Assembly (NCBI GenBank): GCA_905178155.1
Contig: CAJINV010000006.1
Coordinates: forward strand, 3,098,437 to 3,162,436
DNA length: 64,000 nucleotides
Direction of reading: 5' to 3'
Source of the DNA: Amoebophrya sp. A120
Taxonomy: Eukaryota; Sar; Dinophyceae; Syndiniales; Amoebophryaceae
The position numbers were made by a program, and so were the translations under genes. The notes under the pieces are model-generated. The model worked only from the letters and a program-made list of their open reading frames with translations, had not been told where the DNA came from and searched no databases. Shown piece by piece: positions 42,510 through 54,321 of this stretch. How positions within the stretch are numbered: the first letter of the stretch is position 1; each line of letters starts with the position of its first letter.

Positions 42510-44350
42510 GATGCACTCTAGATATTGATGACGAGGATGCGTTCCTGCTTGATATTAACGAGGATGCGTTCCTGCTTGATGTCAATATCCATGAGATCCA
42601 GTAGTTCAAGGTTTCAAGATGGCATGACTTGAATTGCCAGAAGCAGCTCGATAGTCGATCACGACCCTGCGCCAACGACTTTCCTTAAGTGTCTATTTAG
42701 TAGGTTCAATTTCTACAGAGAATGAAAGACAAAGAACAAGATGAAACACTAGAAAATAAAGCCTAATGCGCGATCTATCGTGGGCAAACCTCGAGCTCGA
42801 CCAGCATGTTGATCTAGTACTTACTAGGACGCTTGTTCAGTACCACCATGAAGATCTAGTTTTTTGATTAAGCTCTTATTCCACGATGGAAAAAACGCGA
42901 TGGAAATTATAGTCTCTGCGTAGTCAAGCCCCATAATATAAAGGATGCAGAAATACTAGCGCCACGACCTTCTAATGCAAGAAAAAAAACGATGAAAGCG
43001 TTTTGGATGCGACCACGCTCTATTTCTTGCAGGTTCATCAGATGCAGGCACGCAAAAAATTCACATCCCAAAAAAATGACAGACACAGGTGATTTGTAGC
43101 CATATCGGTGGTTGCAAAGCTTTTGTCCTTATTTCCTTTCTTAGGTATTTATTGAGCACGACTCGGTGGAACTACGTTCGTTGTTGTTTCATTTTTCTAG
43201 AAGGCACACTAATATCTTCACTACGATCTGGTATTTGAAACCCTAAAGCTTTACTTCTGAATACGGACTCCTTATAAATTTACAATTTACACGTTACCCC
43301 AAGAAATACGCAAGATATCTCGTCCAAGGTTGTTGTACTGTTTCTAGTGTTTCAAATTTTTCACAACTCCCAAAGTGAAAAACTGAAATTCTTCAGCTGT
43401 GGATGGATGTTTCTAAATGTATGTTTCCCTGTTCTACTTGTTGAGCTCGTCGATTGTTGATACAGATAGTTGTGATCATCTACCAATATAGAGATCGAAA
43501 CCAAACGAACGTGAAAGCAAATTTATTGTGATTAGAATTTAACCCCATAGCCATACCTCCATAGAACTGTTGTATTTTGAAAAGACAGACAGACAACGAC
43601 CTGATTTGAATCAGGAATCAATTTTCTCGACGTGTAAGATAAATTTGTTTACGATTATTTGATTTCCTAGCAGTGGACTATTGAATCTACCGTGCTTTGA
43701 TAGTCACCACTCTATTACTTTTACTACTTTTTTAAGTGTAGACCGGCCTGGGTTGTTGTGTGAAATTTCCCAGGTTCTTGTTGTACTTTGTGCTTTTTTT
43801 TTTCCACTTTACATTTACTGTTTTTCGCCAAAAAACGTAAAAAACTCTGTGACTATTTCAAGCTCGTAGGTGAAAATCAAAGAAATCACTACCATGATCA
43901 CTCTCTAATGGTTCTTGTGGTATCTTTGTTCTTACCGTGAAAAATTGAATTTGATATCGACAGAATTTGTCGATAGAACAAGCGAAGAATATTGTATTGA
44001 AACTGGAAGAAGTGTCGCACCATAGCTCATGTGTCACACTTTGTGAAACTACTTTTACTCTTCGATGATTACGATTATCTTGTGATCAGTTGGCGCACGA
44101 TAGTACACGTACACACTTTCTCACACCGCCTGTCAATTTCATCACGATGGATACTATCTGCCGCTGGTGAAAGAGAGGACAAGGACTAACACTATTAAAA
44201 AACGAAAACTATTCCCACCGAATAAAGCGAACACTTCTAAATCTAAAGAGAAAAGCGTAAATAAAACCAAAAAAGCCAGAGCATCTTCTTCTCTTACCGC
44301 TACTCGGAGAAGAAGTTGCTCTGGTTCGATCTCCAAAATTTATCGGAAAA
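42510..44350. other. AT-rich intergenic gap, no elements
   Basis: No coding frame, element terminus or long repeat is recognisable over 1.8 kb. A short doublet (GATGCGTTCCTGCTTGAT) recurs at 42537 and 42562. The absence of elements here contrasts with their density inside genes. Confidence 0.6.
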
Positions 44351-47300
44351 ATGGACGAGAGTCTCCAGCAATTACTGGCGCAGCAGCAGCTGCGGCCCGA
44401 AGACAAAGTGGTCAAAGCTGCCCTGGCGGGGCACCACGATTACCCGATGTTGAGCAACCCTTTCCTTGAGGAGGCTGAAACAGCTGCAACCCCGACCCCG
44501 ACGGCCGGCGGCTCTGGTCACCCAATGAAGTTTGACTGTCCCTTTCTCGCACGGGCCGAGGCCGCGCGCGCGGGTGATAGTACAACAACTCAAGACGATG
44601 ATGTCGTGATGCGGATTGACAGCACGGAGCAGAGAACTTCCACGGATGATTTCCTTGAGATGAACGACATCTGCAGCAAGGCTGGTGGCCACAACCAGGA
44701 CGAAGATCACCAGCTTCTGAAAGCCGGAGACAAGCAGCTCTCCAGTACGACCGCTTGTTCGACGGATGAGTGCTGTGAAGAGTTCCTGGTGATGTCGGGA
44801 AACAAGGAAAAAACCCTGTCCCACACAACTTCCACCAGTGAATTTTTGGAGGCAGCAATTGGCGACTACATTAAGACCAAGACCGGGGAAGAAATCCAGG
44901 AACATCAAGCAAAACAAGGTGGAGGTCCAGATCAGAATATTAGTAAAATGGATCCAGCCGCTGGACAAAACGAGAAGAATAAGAACGGAGGACAAGAAGC
45001 AAAAGTGGATGGTACTAACACCACCGAAAATACCACCATCGAGGGTGGAGCAGGTGAGGCCACGACCTATCAAATGTAAAAATGTCTGGGTCTGGAAGAT
45101 TGCGAGATTTGTCATGCAGATTTTCCATGACCCATGAGGTCTGGAATGCCGGGCCTAGCATGACAGAGTCTGTGAGGTCTCTGCCATGCCTATCCCGCAT
45201 GAGAAACTACCTCCCAACTTGGTCGAAAGTGGACAGCTTTTGGCACTCATGCAACACAGATTTTTGCATTATTCGGATTTAGCATGACAAGTTTTAATCT
45301 TCCAGACCCAGACATTTTTACATTTGATACGACCACCAGCTCATTTACATTTGATACGAGGCACACAACTTCCACCAGCGAATTTTTGGAGGCAGCAATC
45401 GGCGACTACATTAAGACCTCCGGGGAAGATCTACAACAACAGGAACTACAAGCAGGAGGTGGTCCAGATCAGAATATTAAAATGGATCCAGCCGGAGCGA
45501 AGGAGAACAATAACGGAGGACAAGCAAAACCAAAAGTGGATGGTAACCTCGAAAATAGAAATACCACCATCGAGGGAGGTGAAGCCACGACCACCAGCTC
45601 TACCAGGGCGATTTCCCCGACCGGCGCCCGCCTGTACGTTGACACGGTGGAACAGGGGCAAACGCAGTGGGACGCCAGGATTGAGGCCGCCCACTGTCGG
45701 TATTCCTACTATGTGGCAGACCGGACTTCCGTTCAGGACGCCCGGAAACGGGAACGGGAATGGAAACTGGCGGAAATGAGGAAGCAGGCGGACCAGATGC
45801 GCGCCTGCTTTACACAAAAAGCGGCTTTGCCAGCGGAAAGGCATCAAGGGATAGTTTTAGGAGATCATCATGTGAGTTCATCTGAAGGAGCGGCTGCAGG
45901 AGGTTCTTGTGCACAAAAAAATGAATCCTCGTCATCCCCAAAGCGCTGCCTGGTACGGGAGGGCAGCGGCACGATATGAAATGCAAAAGCATCGTACTAG
46001 TAGAAATTGCATGACAAATTTCCTCCGCATTGAGAATGGAATTTGTAATGCGAGTTTCGGTCAAGAAGCAGATTTGTATATGCATGGCTGCAATTACTAC
46101 GAGTGCGATACTTTTGCACAGGATACACGATTAGTTTTGGCAAAGACGAGCAGGCACCCATTAAGTTTCAGGCGGTTTGGCGCAGGGATAACTCGATGGA
46201 CCTGGACAACTCGTCCCAGGTGAACAACAACGAGAAAAGTGGGAACAGTTGTCCCGGATCCGGGTCGGAGAACGTTGTTGACAGTGCGACGACCACGACC
46301 ACCACGACTGCAAAAAATGATGATGAAGATGATCATGTCAAAAAAGAGAAAGCAGAGGAGAGCACTGCTGCTGCTGCTGGTCAACATGTGGACGAGGACC
46401 TTGGTGACGAAGATCATGATAACAGCAGCAAGAAGAAGTTGAAACCGTTACAAATGCCGGCTGCGGTTTCGAAGGCAGTCCCAGCTGGTGCTCTACTTCC
46501 GGGTGGACCGAAAAAGGGCACAACTACGTCTCCGACAATCACGACCGGCAAAAGTGCAGCTCCGCAGCTTTCGCCGCCACCAGGCTCCTCTCCTGTGTTA
46601 ACACCGCCCGTGCATCAACCGGGAATGAACAATCCTGCGGGAGGGGGAGCAGCAAGAGGAGGCCCTGCTTGGCACATGATGAATAAGGGTGGTGCAGCAG
46701 GTGCACCAGCAGGACCGGCAACATCTCCTGGGTCTTCCTCTTACGGACCAGATAGCTACAACAGTAACAACATGCAGAACGCGAATGACGGCGCAACTTT
46801 TGTTCCTGGTAAAGCTGGGCCACAACATGTAGCTGCTCCCCCGACTGGTGGTCCGTACGGTTCTGGTAAGAGCAGGAATTATCCGCATGGGATGAATAAG
46901 GGACATCATCAACATCATAATGCGATGAAGGGAGGGCCAGCACCACATTATCAGCAACACCACTTCAAAGGAGGGTCATGTGCTTCATTTCATCATCCGC
47001 ACCACCAGCATCAGCAACATCACCCTCCAGGTGGGAAAGACGTGAACGCCTTAGTGTCCAGTTTTCTTAATCAGATCACCAACAACCAGGCTGGTGCAAC
47101 ATCTCCAAACAAGGGTGGTGGTGGTGCAGCAGCAGCGTCTTCTTCCATGGCCGCTCTAGATATGGGACTGATGGTCGGCGCTATGCTGCAGCAAGTGCAG
47201 CAACCCCAAATTATGCCGGAACAGCAACTGCACAAAGGATCATACGGCCGTGGCAAGATGAACAAAGCAGGTTCATACGCGATGAATCATGGTCTTGGGA

Positions 47301-48285
47301 AGCACGGACAACAGCATCACGCTGGGACGAGGTTTGGTAGCTCCTTGCACGGGGCGGGACCACAGCCGATGTACGGAAAGGGAGGACCAGGTAGTACTAC
47401 TCTCGGTTCTCCACCCGGGTCTACTTCTGCTGTGTCATCTTCCTGCGCATTGACGGATGCGTTAGTGGCGATTCAGAATGTTCTGAACAGCACCAATACT
47501 GGGACAAACAACCCGGCCAACAATTCGGTCCTGCATGACATCATGCACCAGCAGCCACAACAAGTACCGCAGCAGCACCCCAGTACAACTACCACTGGAG
47601 CCGTTTCTAGTGGTGATGAGTGGTTGTCGAATCTCGTGCAACAAATTACCGCATCAGGTGGCTGCAACACGACCTCCATCGCCGGCACTTCTAACCACGC
47701 GGGCGTAATGGAACAGCAGCAGCACAACCTGTTAGTACCCGGAATTGCTGCGAACGCGGCGGGTAGTTTAACGGGTGCAGCCGGACTGCAGCACCAGCAT
47801 GGTCGTGTTTTTCAGCAGGGCCAATCGAACACGACGCCTCCTGGTCCTGCTGGATTGGCGGGTGCGAACGGCAACTCGTGCACGAGGACGCCGTTGAACA
47901 ATTCCCGAGGAGGTGATGGGGACTCCACCGGGGGAAGCACCGCAGCACCGGCAGACATATGCGTTGCAAATACGGGTGGGTGTGGACGGATGCAAACTTG
48001 TGATGCTGTCTTTGGATTCTAAAAAAATCTGTATTGCATGAGCTGCAAAGCAAATAAAGGAGTAGCCCAGTTTTTGCTACGCCAAATAAGGGGCATTTTT
48101 CATGCGGGATTGGCATCAAGAAGCCCGCAAAATAAACTCTGTGATGCTATGGCATACATCACAGACAGAGACAACATGGCTCATGCAAAACGTGCATGAC
48201 AAAGTTGCAATTAGCATCCAGCCCGCCCAGACATGTTTGGACTCAATAAGACGATTGGTTTAACGATTTGATCGGGGGACAGTAG
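44351..48285 (+). CDS. 1,071-residue low-complexity protein, three element introns
   Basis: ATG 44351, TAG 48283-48285. Exons 44351-45067, 45335-45974, 46131-47957 and 48254-48285 sum to 3,216 nt. N to C: a Gln-rich start (MDESLQQLLAQQQLRPEDK), SNPFLEEAE, GHPMKFDCPFL, then an internal duplication (about residues 157-239 and 248-328) built on TSTSEFLEAAIGDYIKT. Next comes a compact charged stretch (ARLYVDTVEQGQTQWDARIE). The rest is Gly/Asn/Gln/His-rich (HHPHHQHQQHHPPGGK) with two short amphipathic segments (DEWLSNLVQQI; the C-terminal NWFNDLIGGQ). The composition resembles condensate-forming RNA-associated proteins. No catalytic domain. Confidence 0.85.
44822..45067 (+). repeat. coding duplication, copy 1 (filled by an element at its end)
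   Basis: About 245 bp starting CACACAACTTCCACCAG, paired with 45362-45592. This copy ends at the target site cgacc with the family A element inserted. Confidence 0.9.
45068..45329. mobile_element. family A intron element
   Basis: 262 bp, TATCAAATGTAAAAATGTCT...ACATTTGATA. Perfect target copies cgacc at 45063-45067 and 45330-45334. Confidence 0.94.
45348..45357. mobile_element. remnant of a family A right terminus inside an exon
   Basis: ACATTTGATA followed by cgagg repeats the last ten bases of the neighbouring element (45320-45329) within coding sequence, read as TFDT. It marks a duplication breakpoint or an imprecise excision. Confidence 0.55.
45362..45592 (+). repeat. coding duplication, copy 2 (empty site at its end)
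   Basis: Homologous to 44822-45067. At the position where copy 1 carries the element, this copy reads GCCACGACCACCAGCTC without interruption. Confidence 0.9.
45975..46125. mobile_element. family B intron element
   Basis: 151 bp, TATGAAATGC...GCACAGGATA. Perfect target copies cacga at 45970-45974 and 46126-46130. Confidence 0.93.
47958..48248. mobile_element. strongly diverged family A intron element
   Basis: 291 bp, TATGCGTTGCAAATACGGGT...ATGTTTGGACTCAATA. Target copies agaca (47953-47957) and agacg (48249-48253). Older than the others by terminal divergence, yet the frame is still kept to the stop 32 bases on. Confidence 0.82.
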
Positions 48286-49653
48286 TGGGTCTTCTTCGAT
48301 GCAGTGCGTTGTTGTTCTCGGAAGTAGATCATATGCGCAAGAGAAGAGCTAAAGCTTTTATCATCTTGATATTCTCCTTCCGTCGGTACTTCTGAGGGCT
48401 TGACTGCAACAAGCTTGTTACAGACCTCAGAAAATAAGGACACGAGAGGTGGACTTGAGTTCGCTGCTCACGGCATATGAAAATCATTTTTACTGGAAGG
48501 TAAAAATGACAATGTCAATGTAGATAAGGCGAGGAAGAGAAGACAGGCACCAGCTGGTCTTTGTTCCGGTTGGGTTCCTTCAGCCGTGCTTTTCTACGAC
48601 CTGCCCAAAACAGAGTTCTAGCACTTCTAACGCCTTTGTCTTTACGGTTTATTCACTTTTTCATAATTTATTGATTCACGTTTTCGTACGATTTGTAGCT
48701 GTCATCTCTTCTTCTAGTTCTAACATGATCATGAACTCTCTTCTCCGTGCTCGGCAAGAAATCTTCATGGCATCTTGGCACTAGGAGCAGGAGAAAAAGG
48801 TTTGGCGCGATCAGCACCGGATCTCTGTTGGACGGAGACACTCTCTATACTGGTTTTACAACTTCATTCTACGATATGCACTTCTGCTGTACTAATACCA
48901 CCCCGTCCGATTTTTATCGGATTGGTGTAACACAAAAATTTGAATATGACTTCTACACGATTTGAATAATATGGACTCGCTCTACTCAAGATCAAGAACC
49001 TGAAAAAGATTTTTATTTCATCAGGTGAACTAACTCACTTTTTTTTTCTCGCAAACTTCTCTACAGTCCGCGGGCTACAAACATCTCTTTTCAAAACACG
49101 GGTGGAGCTGGTGAGCAACTCAGATGGAGGTTGAGCTGCTCGCACTTTCACTTGGCTCAACATTCACAAACTATCTAGCTCCGGAGGGGCAGGTAGTAGT
49201 TGTTGGGAGGTGCTTGTAGTTTCTTTAGGTTTTTATCAATAGCTAAGATACGGATACCGCTAGTCTGTGTAGCAGACACAGACTGCATTTGTTATAATTG
49301 TTTCGAATATTTGTATTTCATTGAGGATTCATCTACACACATTGTTTTTCAAAAAAGATTTTATTGGACAGATTTGTTACAGCAAATGTTGCGTTTCTAT
49401 TTGCGCTTCCGGTACTAAAGTCGGAGGAAGGTCAGACGAATTCTTGTATCACAAAAATCAGGAGGAAAGAATATTATTGAAAACGAAAAGTGCTGGTACT
49501 CATGCACTTATGAGGAAACAGAAAAAAGAATCCGAGATTTATTTACGAAACTACTTGGCGACAAAGGTTTGTCCTTTATTACGAAGAAAGAAATTCGGAG
49601 CGGCGAATAGCGATTTCATCTTTGAGCACGATTTTAAAAAAGACGACGGGTTT
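48286..49653. other. no supported gene
   Basis: AT-rich 3' flank and spacer. Two open stretches at 48747-48965 and 49321-49668 have no convincing composition. No element termini. Confidence 0.5.
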
Positions 49654-50798
49654 AAGAAAAAAACGTAAACGACCACTGATTAGCATGAAAACTACTACAA
49701 AGAAGGGGCGCATAAAAGTGGCACGCACTGAAGAAACCACAAAATGAAGACGTGCGCGGCGATATGCGAGGGGGCTGGCCGGTCGCTCGGCGCGCGGGCG
49801 CCGGGCCCCCGTGGCCCCTTCAAACTACAGCGACCGGGCATGGGCATTCGCGTTGTGGCGCGTAGTCTGGATGGATGTTGGGGCGCAGTGGTTTGCGATT
49901 GTTTTTCGCCTTTCACATTGATGGGAGGGGCGGCGCGGCCCTTGGCGCGGGCGATCGATGGCGGCGCAAAAAGGAGAAAATCGGGAAAACATTTTTGCGC
50001 GGGAGCCAGCGCGATTGGAGGCGTGGAGACTTTTTGAGAAAAATGGAACTTGGACGAGAGGGTGGAGGGACTTTTTGAAAAAAGTCCCGGCACCGCCACT
50101 CCTCTGTCGTCCAAAGTTCGCTAAAATTTTTCAGGAGGCTCCAAAGCCTCCCGCGAGCCTGCCACCTACCCACGCAACCCTGCAGGAACTGAACGGAAAA
50201 CATGGAGCGTGGCGGCACACGAAGTACCGCCACCAAATCGGCGCGCGCGCAGGCGCCTGTGATTTTTTTGAAAATTCGAAAAAGCCTGCGGCGGTTTGCA
50301 TCAGTGCGCCCCGGTGTTTGGGAGATAGGGCGCGCTCTTTCGGAGTTGGTCCCCGTTTAGCCTTCGCTACATTTGCCGCGCCGCCCGCCCTCTTGTTGCT
50401 TGGGTCTGCAGAGAGACTGGTCCGCCGATGCGCCTCCGTTCTGCGCTCGGAGTCCCGGCTTGCAGCGCATCGGAGAAGGCGGATGGCAGGCTTTCGCAGC
50501 CCAATTTGACGCCTTGCGCCCATCGATTTCGCGCTGGGATGTTGCGCGCGCGTGCCGCCAATCTGGGCACCGTTGGCACTGTCGGGGAACTGTCGCGCGA
50601 CGGTGCGCCATCTACATGTCACACTTAGACGGTAAATGTGACAGTTAGACAGGCTCAAAATGGTTCGTTTTGGTTTCGTTCTCCGTTCATAAGAAAAAAA
50701 CGTAAACGACCACTGATTAGCATGAAAACTACTACAAAGAAGGGGCCGCGCCTGAAGAAACCACAAAATGAAGACGTGCGCGGCGATATGGGAGGGGA
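49654..50798. repeat. GC-rich block between imperfect 110-bp direct repeats
   Basis: AAGAAAAAAACGTAAACGAC... at 49654-49775 recurs at 50691-50798, the left copy having about 16 extra bases (ATAAAAGTGGCACGCA). Both end with GACGTGCGCGGCGATATG. The 0.9 kb between them is GC-rich (GGCGCGCGGG, GCCGCGCCGCC), with long spurious ORFs on both strands and no recognisable protein. Confidence 0.75.
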
Positions 50799-50820
50799 TT
50801 AAGGAGGCGCTCTTGAACAA

Positions 50821-51324
50821 ATGGAGGAGGAACGGGACGACCAGCTCTTTTTGTCCTGAGTAAAAACGTACCCACACCATAGTTGTCATGCAGCTCTGGA
50901 TGCTTCGAATGTTTCTCATGCGGAGCCCCATGAGAAGCATTTTCTAATGCGGTTTTGAAATTTGTCATGCTCCAATCAGCACGAGATACTAGATCTGTAA
51001 TGCTGTTAAACTAGCTCAAACAGCACTACACTACGCGGACAAACTTGTCATGCCAAACAACCAAAGCTGGCTGATTTGTCTAGCAGATTCCCCATCCTGA
51101 CTCTGGTGTGGGTACGTTTTTACCCAGGATACTTTTTGTCTCTACTTCACGTCGCTCGTACTACAGCCGCTGGATCTACATCTAGCTACTACAGCCGCAG
51201 CAGCTCTTTTTGTCTCTACTTCACGTCGCTCGTACTACAGCCGCTGGATCTACATGCGCCAATTTTTCCGCAGTCTCGGGGAAAAGATGGGCTTTGTTTC
51301 TGGCGGCCATTCTTTCACATGTGA
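50821..51324 (+). CDS. short coding-looking ORF with one element intron
   Basis: ATG 50821 reads MEEERDDQLF. Removal of the family C element plus one ctttt copy joins it to LSLLHVARTTAAGST and the frame runs to TGA 51322-51324 (72 residues). The second half is translated from local direct repeats, so the 3' part may be an artefact of repeat expansion into an exon. Product unknown. Confidence 0.33.
50852..51131. mobile_element. family C element
   Basis: 280 bp, TGTCCTGAGTAAAAACGTAC...ACGTTTTTACCCAGGATA. Perfect target copies ctttt at 50847-50851 and 51132-51136. Confidence 0.9.
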
Positions 51325-52023
51325 AAAAATAGATTTTGTTACTGGCAGCCATTCTTTCACATGTGAAAAAATGGACTTTGTTTCTGGCGGCCATTCTTTC
51401 ACATGTGAAAGAATGAAATTTGTTCCTGGCGTCCATTTTTTCACGTGTGAAAAAGTGGGGCTTGTTCCCGGAGGTCATTCCTTCACACGAAAAACGAGAC
51501 GTGAGGCCTGTCGCTACTGGCAACTATTTTGTCGGATGCGGATGGGCGCGCTCTCTTTCTGGCGACTATTTCCCCACATGTGAAAAAATGAGCGCGCTTT
51601 CTGGAGGGCATGTTCAGTGAGTGAACAGCTTTGCCTTCTTGCCAGCTCCCGCCTTCTCAGATTTAAGTCGTGCGCCTTTTTTCTGTCGTCGATTTTTCCA
51701 CGGCCATCCATATACGGAAATGGGCGCTCTCTCTGGGGCGCACTCTTTCACATGCGGGGACATGCAGTCTCCTCCTGCCGCTGATTTTTGACACTCCTGT
51801 GGGCGGCCCTTCTATTTATTCTGAGCGTCTGGCCCGATCCTTGCCGGCGCCGACTTTGAGGCGCCGCAGTTCTTGCCGCGCAGGTGTCTCATCGTCATAA
51901 ATGTTGGGCGGGAAAAGGAAAATCGCGCCACATTATTTCACCTTTTTCCCCTACAGGTAGCAATAGACCCACTTCCCTTCCAATACTTCACGTCGCTCGT
52001 ACTACAGCCGCTGGATCTACATG
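51132..52023. repeat. three copies of a 39-49 bp direct repeat enclosing a tandem array
   Basis: ACTTCACGTCGCTCGTACTA... occurs at 51144-51181, 51218-51256 and 51985-52023; the first two also share CTTTTTGTCTCT before it. Between copies 2 and 3 lie about 730 bp of repeat-rich DNA. Joining copy 2 to the right flank of copy 3 would give a clean frame (RWIYMLTVLVETTAQHYN), suggesting the block interrupts an exon. Confidence 0.7.
51289..51495. repeat. 48-bp tandem repeat with TTTCACATGTGAAA palindrome
   Basis: About four and a half units of 48 bp, each holding the perfect palindrome TTTCACATGTGAAA and TGTTTCTGGCGGCCATTC. Looser copies continue to about 51760. Open frames on both strands follow from the 48-bp period. 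One encodes repeated GGHSFTCEKMDFVS. Confidence 0.85.
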
Positions 52024-52059
52024 CTAACGGTGCTTGTAGAGACCACGGCTCAGCATTAT

Positions 52060-54321
52060 AATATCTCTGCACCTTCGTTCCTAGAAAGTAAGAAGATGCA
52101 ACTACGACAAGAAAATAAATGCGGAAAGATGCAAATCAAAGAAATTTCTGATTTGTAGTTTAGCACATGATTCAGGTGCACTGTCTCCGGCTGCAGCAAC
52201 ACCATCAACATCAACACTTTCAAACCTTGCAGCCCCCTACTTTTCGCTAGCAAGGTCATCACTGGATCATGAAAAACGGATGTAATATCACCACTACGTA
52301 CCACGTCGGCGCAGCGCTTCTCTGCCACTAGATCTAGAATGCCGGAATAAAATACTGTAGCTGTAGTTGTCGCATTGATCTACTTCCTACTATTCGTCTC
52401 GGAACATCAATAGAGAGCCAAAATTAACTTGGTAAGAGGATTTATATCAGACGCATTTCTTGTGTGGGACAAGGAATCTTCTCAGGAGGACTCAAGGACG
52501 TGGCGTCATGAGCACAATTGGATAGTAATGCTCGCCCGCATCGATGTACTTAAAGTACATCGATGCGGGCGAGCATTATGGTACAACTTCGAAGTGTGTC
52601 TCTACTGTTTTTTCACAACTACAAGCGCTAGGAAAAAAAAAAAGAGATCCCACCTGCCAAGAAGGAAGCTCTTTAGAGTTGTCTTTATTCAGTTGTTGTA
52701 CTGTGGAATGAAGGCCATGACGAGAGAGCAGTACTACTACATGTGAAGCAGCAGTAGCTCGAATAAAATGGTCTACTCTATACAGCTTCTAGTTGTCGTG
52801 CTAGTGAAAGGAGAAGACGCAAGGCAATAAACCAGGTTTGGTAATTATAGGGCGTTGCAAATAGACGACGATCTTGCTAAGCAACCGAAAAACCATGTTG
52901 CTATCTATGGAAAAGGCGATGATCTCACGTACAAAGACAAAAATCCTTCCAGACCATCTGGACGAAGGATTGATGGAACAAAAAGCATGACAGCAAAGTG
53001 AAGATCATACACATACCTTTTTATGAACTACACGTGTATTATGTTGTACCTTTTTTTGATTTTCAAATGCATTTCTTTTTTACGAATCACGAAAAAACTA
53101 AAAAAGCTAAAAATCAAATACTCGACTTGCGAGGACCATGCGGTTGATGGTCCGCCCGCATCTTCTGCTTCGCTTGAGGATCTAGCTTTAACACTAGAGC
53201 ACTGAAAAAGATCAGAAGGGGAACAAAGTGAACCCGTCCCGTTGTTCAAAATTTTTGCGTACTAGAACTACATCAAAAGGTCGTGAAAAGATGTCCTCCG
53301 CGTTTGAGGCAGGACCACTAAGAGCTTGAATTTCAATCTTCCATAGAATTCTGTACCGATGAACAAAAAAGGTGTGTTGTAGCAAGTAGAGTGTCCTCCA
53401 CCTCGTCTTTCAGTTGACAGCTTTGATGAGGATGATCTAGTAGAAATCTTCCTATGGTGAATGTGCGAAGTCTTGTTGGCACTAAGTGGATGGACTACAA
53501 GGATGTTGTTAGTACCGAAGATCTAGGTCCTGATTATTGTTGCGTGTGAGGAGGAGCTACTAGTGTTGGCCGCTTCATTTATTTTTCTCAGTGCGCACCA
53601 AGAACACGCACAAGAGAAAAGAAGTTGCAGATTCTTGTTGTTGAGAAAGATATCTTCTAGCCTGATGCTGAGACCACGGTAATTCTTGATGTGTGCTAGT
53701 ATGTGCAGGACGACTTACATTTTCGCACGACTTTCTGTGAGTCGAGACCAAAATGAACATTGCAAGCCCAATTTGATTGTCAGCAGGAGTTGTCTCTTTG
53801 TCACAATAGTCCAGTTGTGAATCTACTGTATCTGAAGAACGCGATCGCTAACACAGCAGGCAAGTTTGAGGTTTACAGTACAGTAATTATGATGTATGGC
53901 TATGGCATACTACGCCGCTTATAGTATTTGAAATTGGAGTTTAGTTGCGATTCGTATCGCTTCTCTTTTCGCCCGGCTTCATTTTTCTGCGCGAGCTAGA
54001 GGTACTATGCAGCCTATGGTGGAAAACATAAACAGCACGTCAAAGCAACGACAATTTTACTAGTCTTGAGCAGTTCTAAGTGTAGAAATTGAAAGTGTAC
54101 GAGCCCCGAAGTATAGGAGTGCGAATGTTAACTTTGTCTGAACTTTATCGCAGCAAGCAAGAATAAATTGAAAGTAGCAGTTTTAGTGCTATTACGGTGA
54201 CAGTAAAAATAGAAGCGGTATATAATTTTTTGAAGAAGCTAAAACAGCAAGAATTCCTTCGAGTAAACATCAGCATGTCAATAAAGATAAACAAGCCCAA
54301 AAATGAAAACTAAAACCCAAG
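52060..54321. other. intergenic, no supported gene
   Basis: AT-rich with no element termini and no convincing coding frame beyond a short open tail at 52060-52160. The striking feature is the near-perfect palindrome listed next. Confidence 0.5.
52527..52577. repeat. perfect inverted repeat: 25-bp arms, 1-base loop
   Basis: AATGCTCGCCCGCATCGATG... is followed, after a single A, by its exact reverse complement ending CGGGCGAGCATT. It lies in AT-rich noncoding DNA. Confidence 0.95.

Noticed and set aside
50131-50940. A 269-codon reverse-strand ORF
   Set aside because: It spans the GC-rich cassette, one direct repeat and part of a family C element. Its composition changes abruptly and no domain is visible.
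51221-51583. Repeat proteins HSFTCEKMDFVS (+) and WPPETKSIFSHVKE (-)
   Set aside because: Both strands are open because the tandem unit is 48 bp. Neither is supported over the other. Kept only as a DNA repeat.
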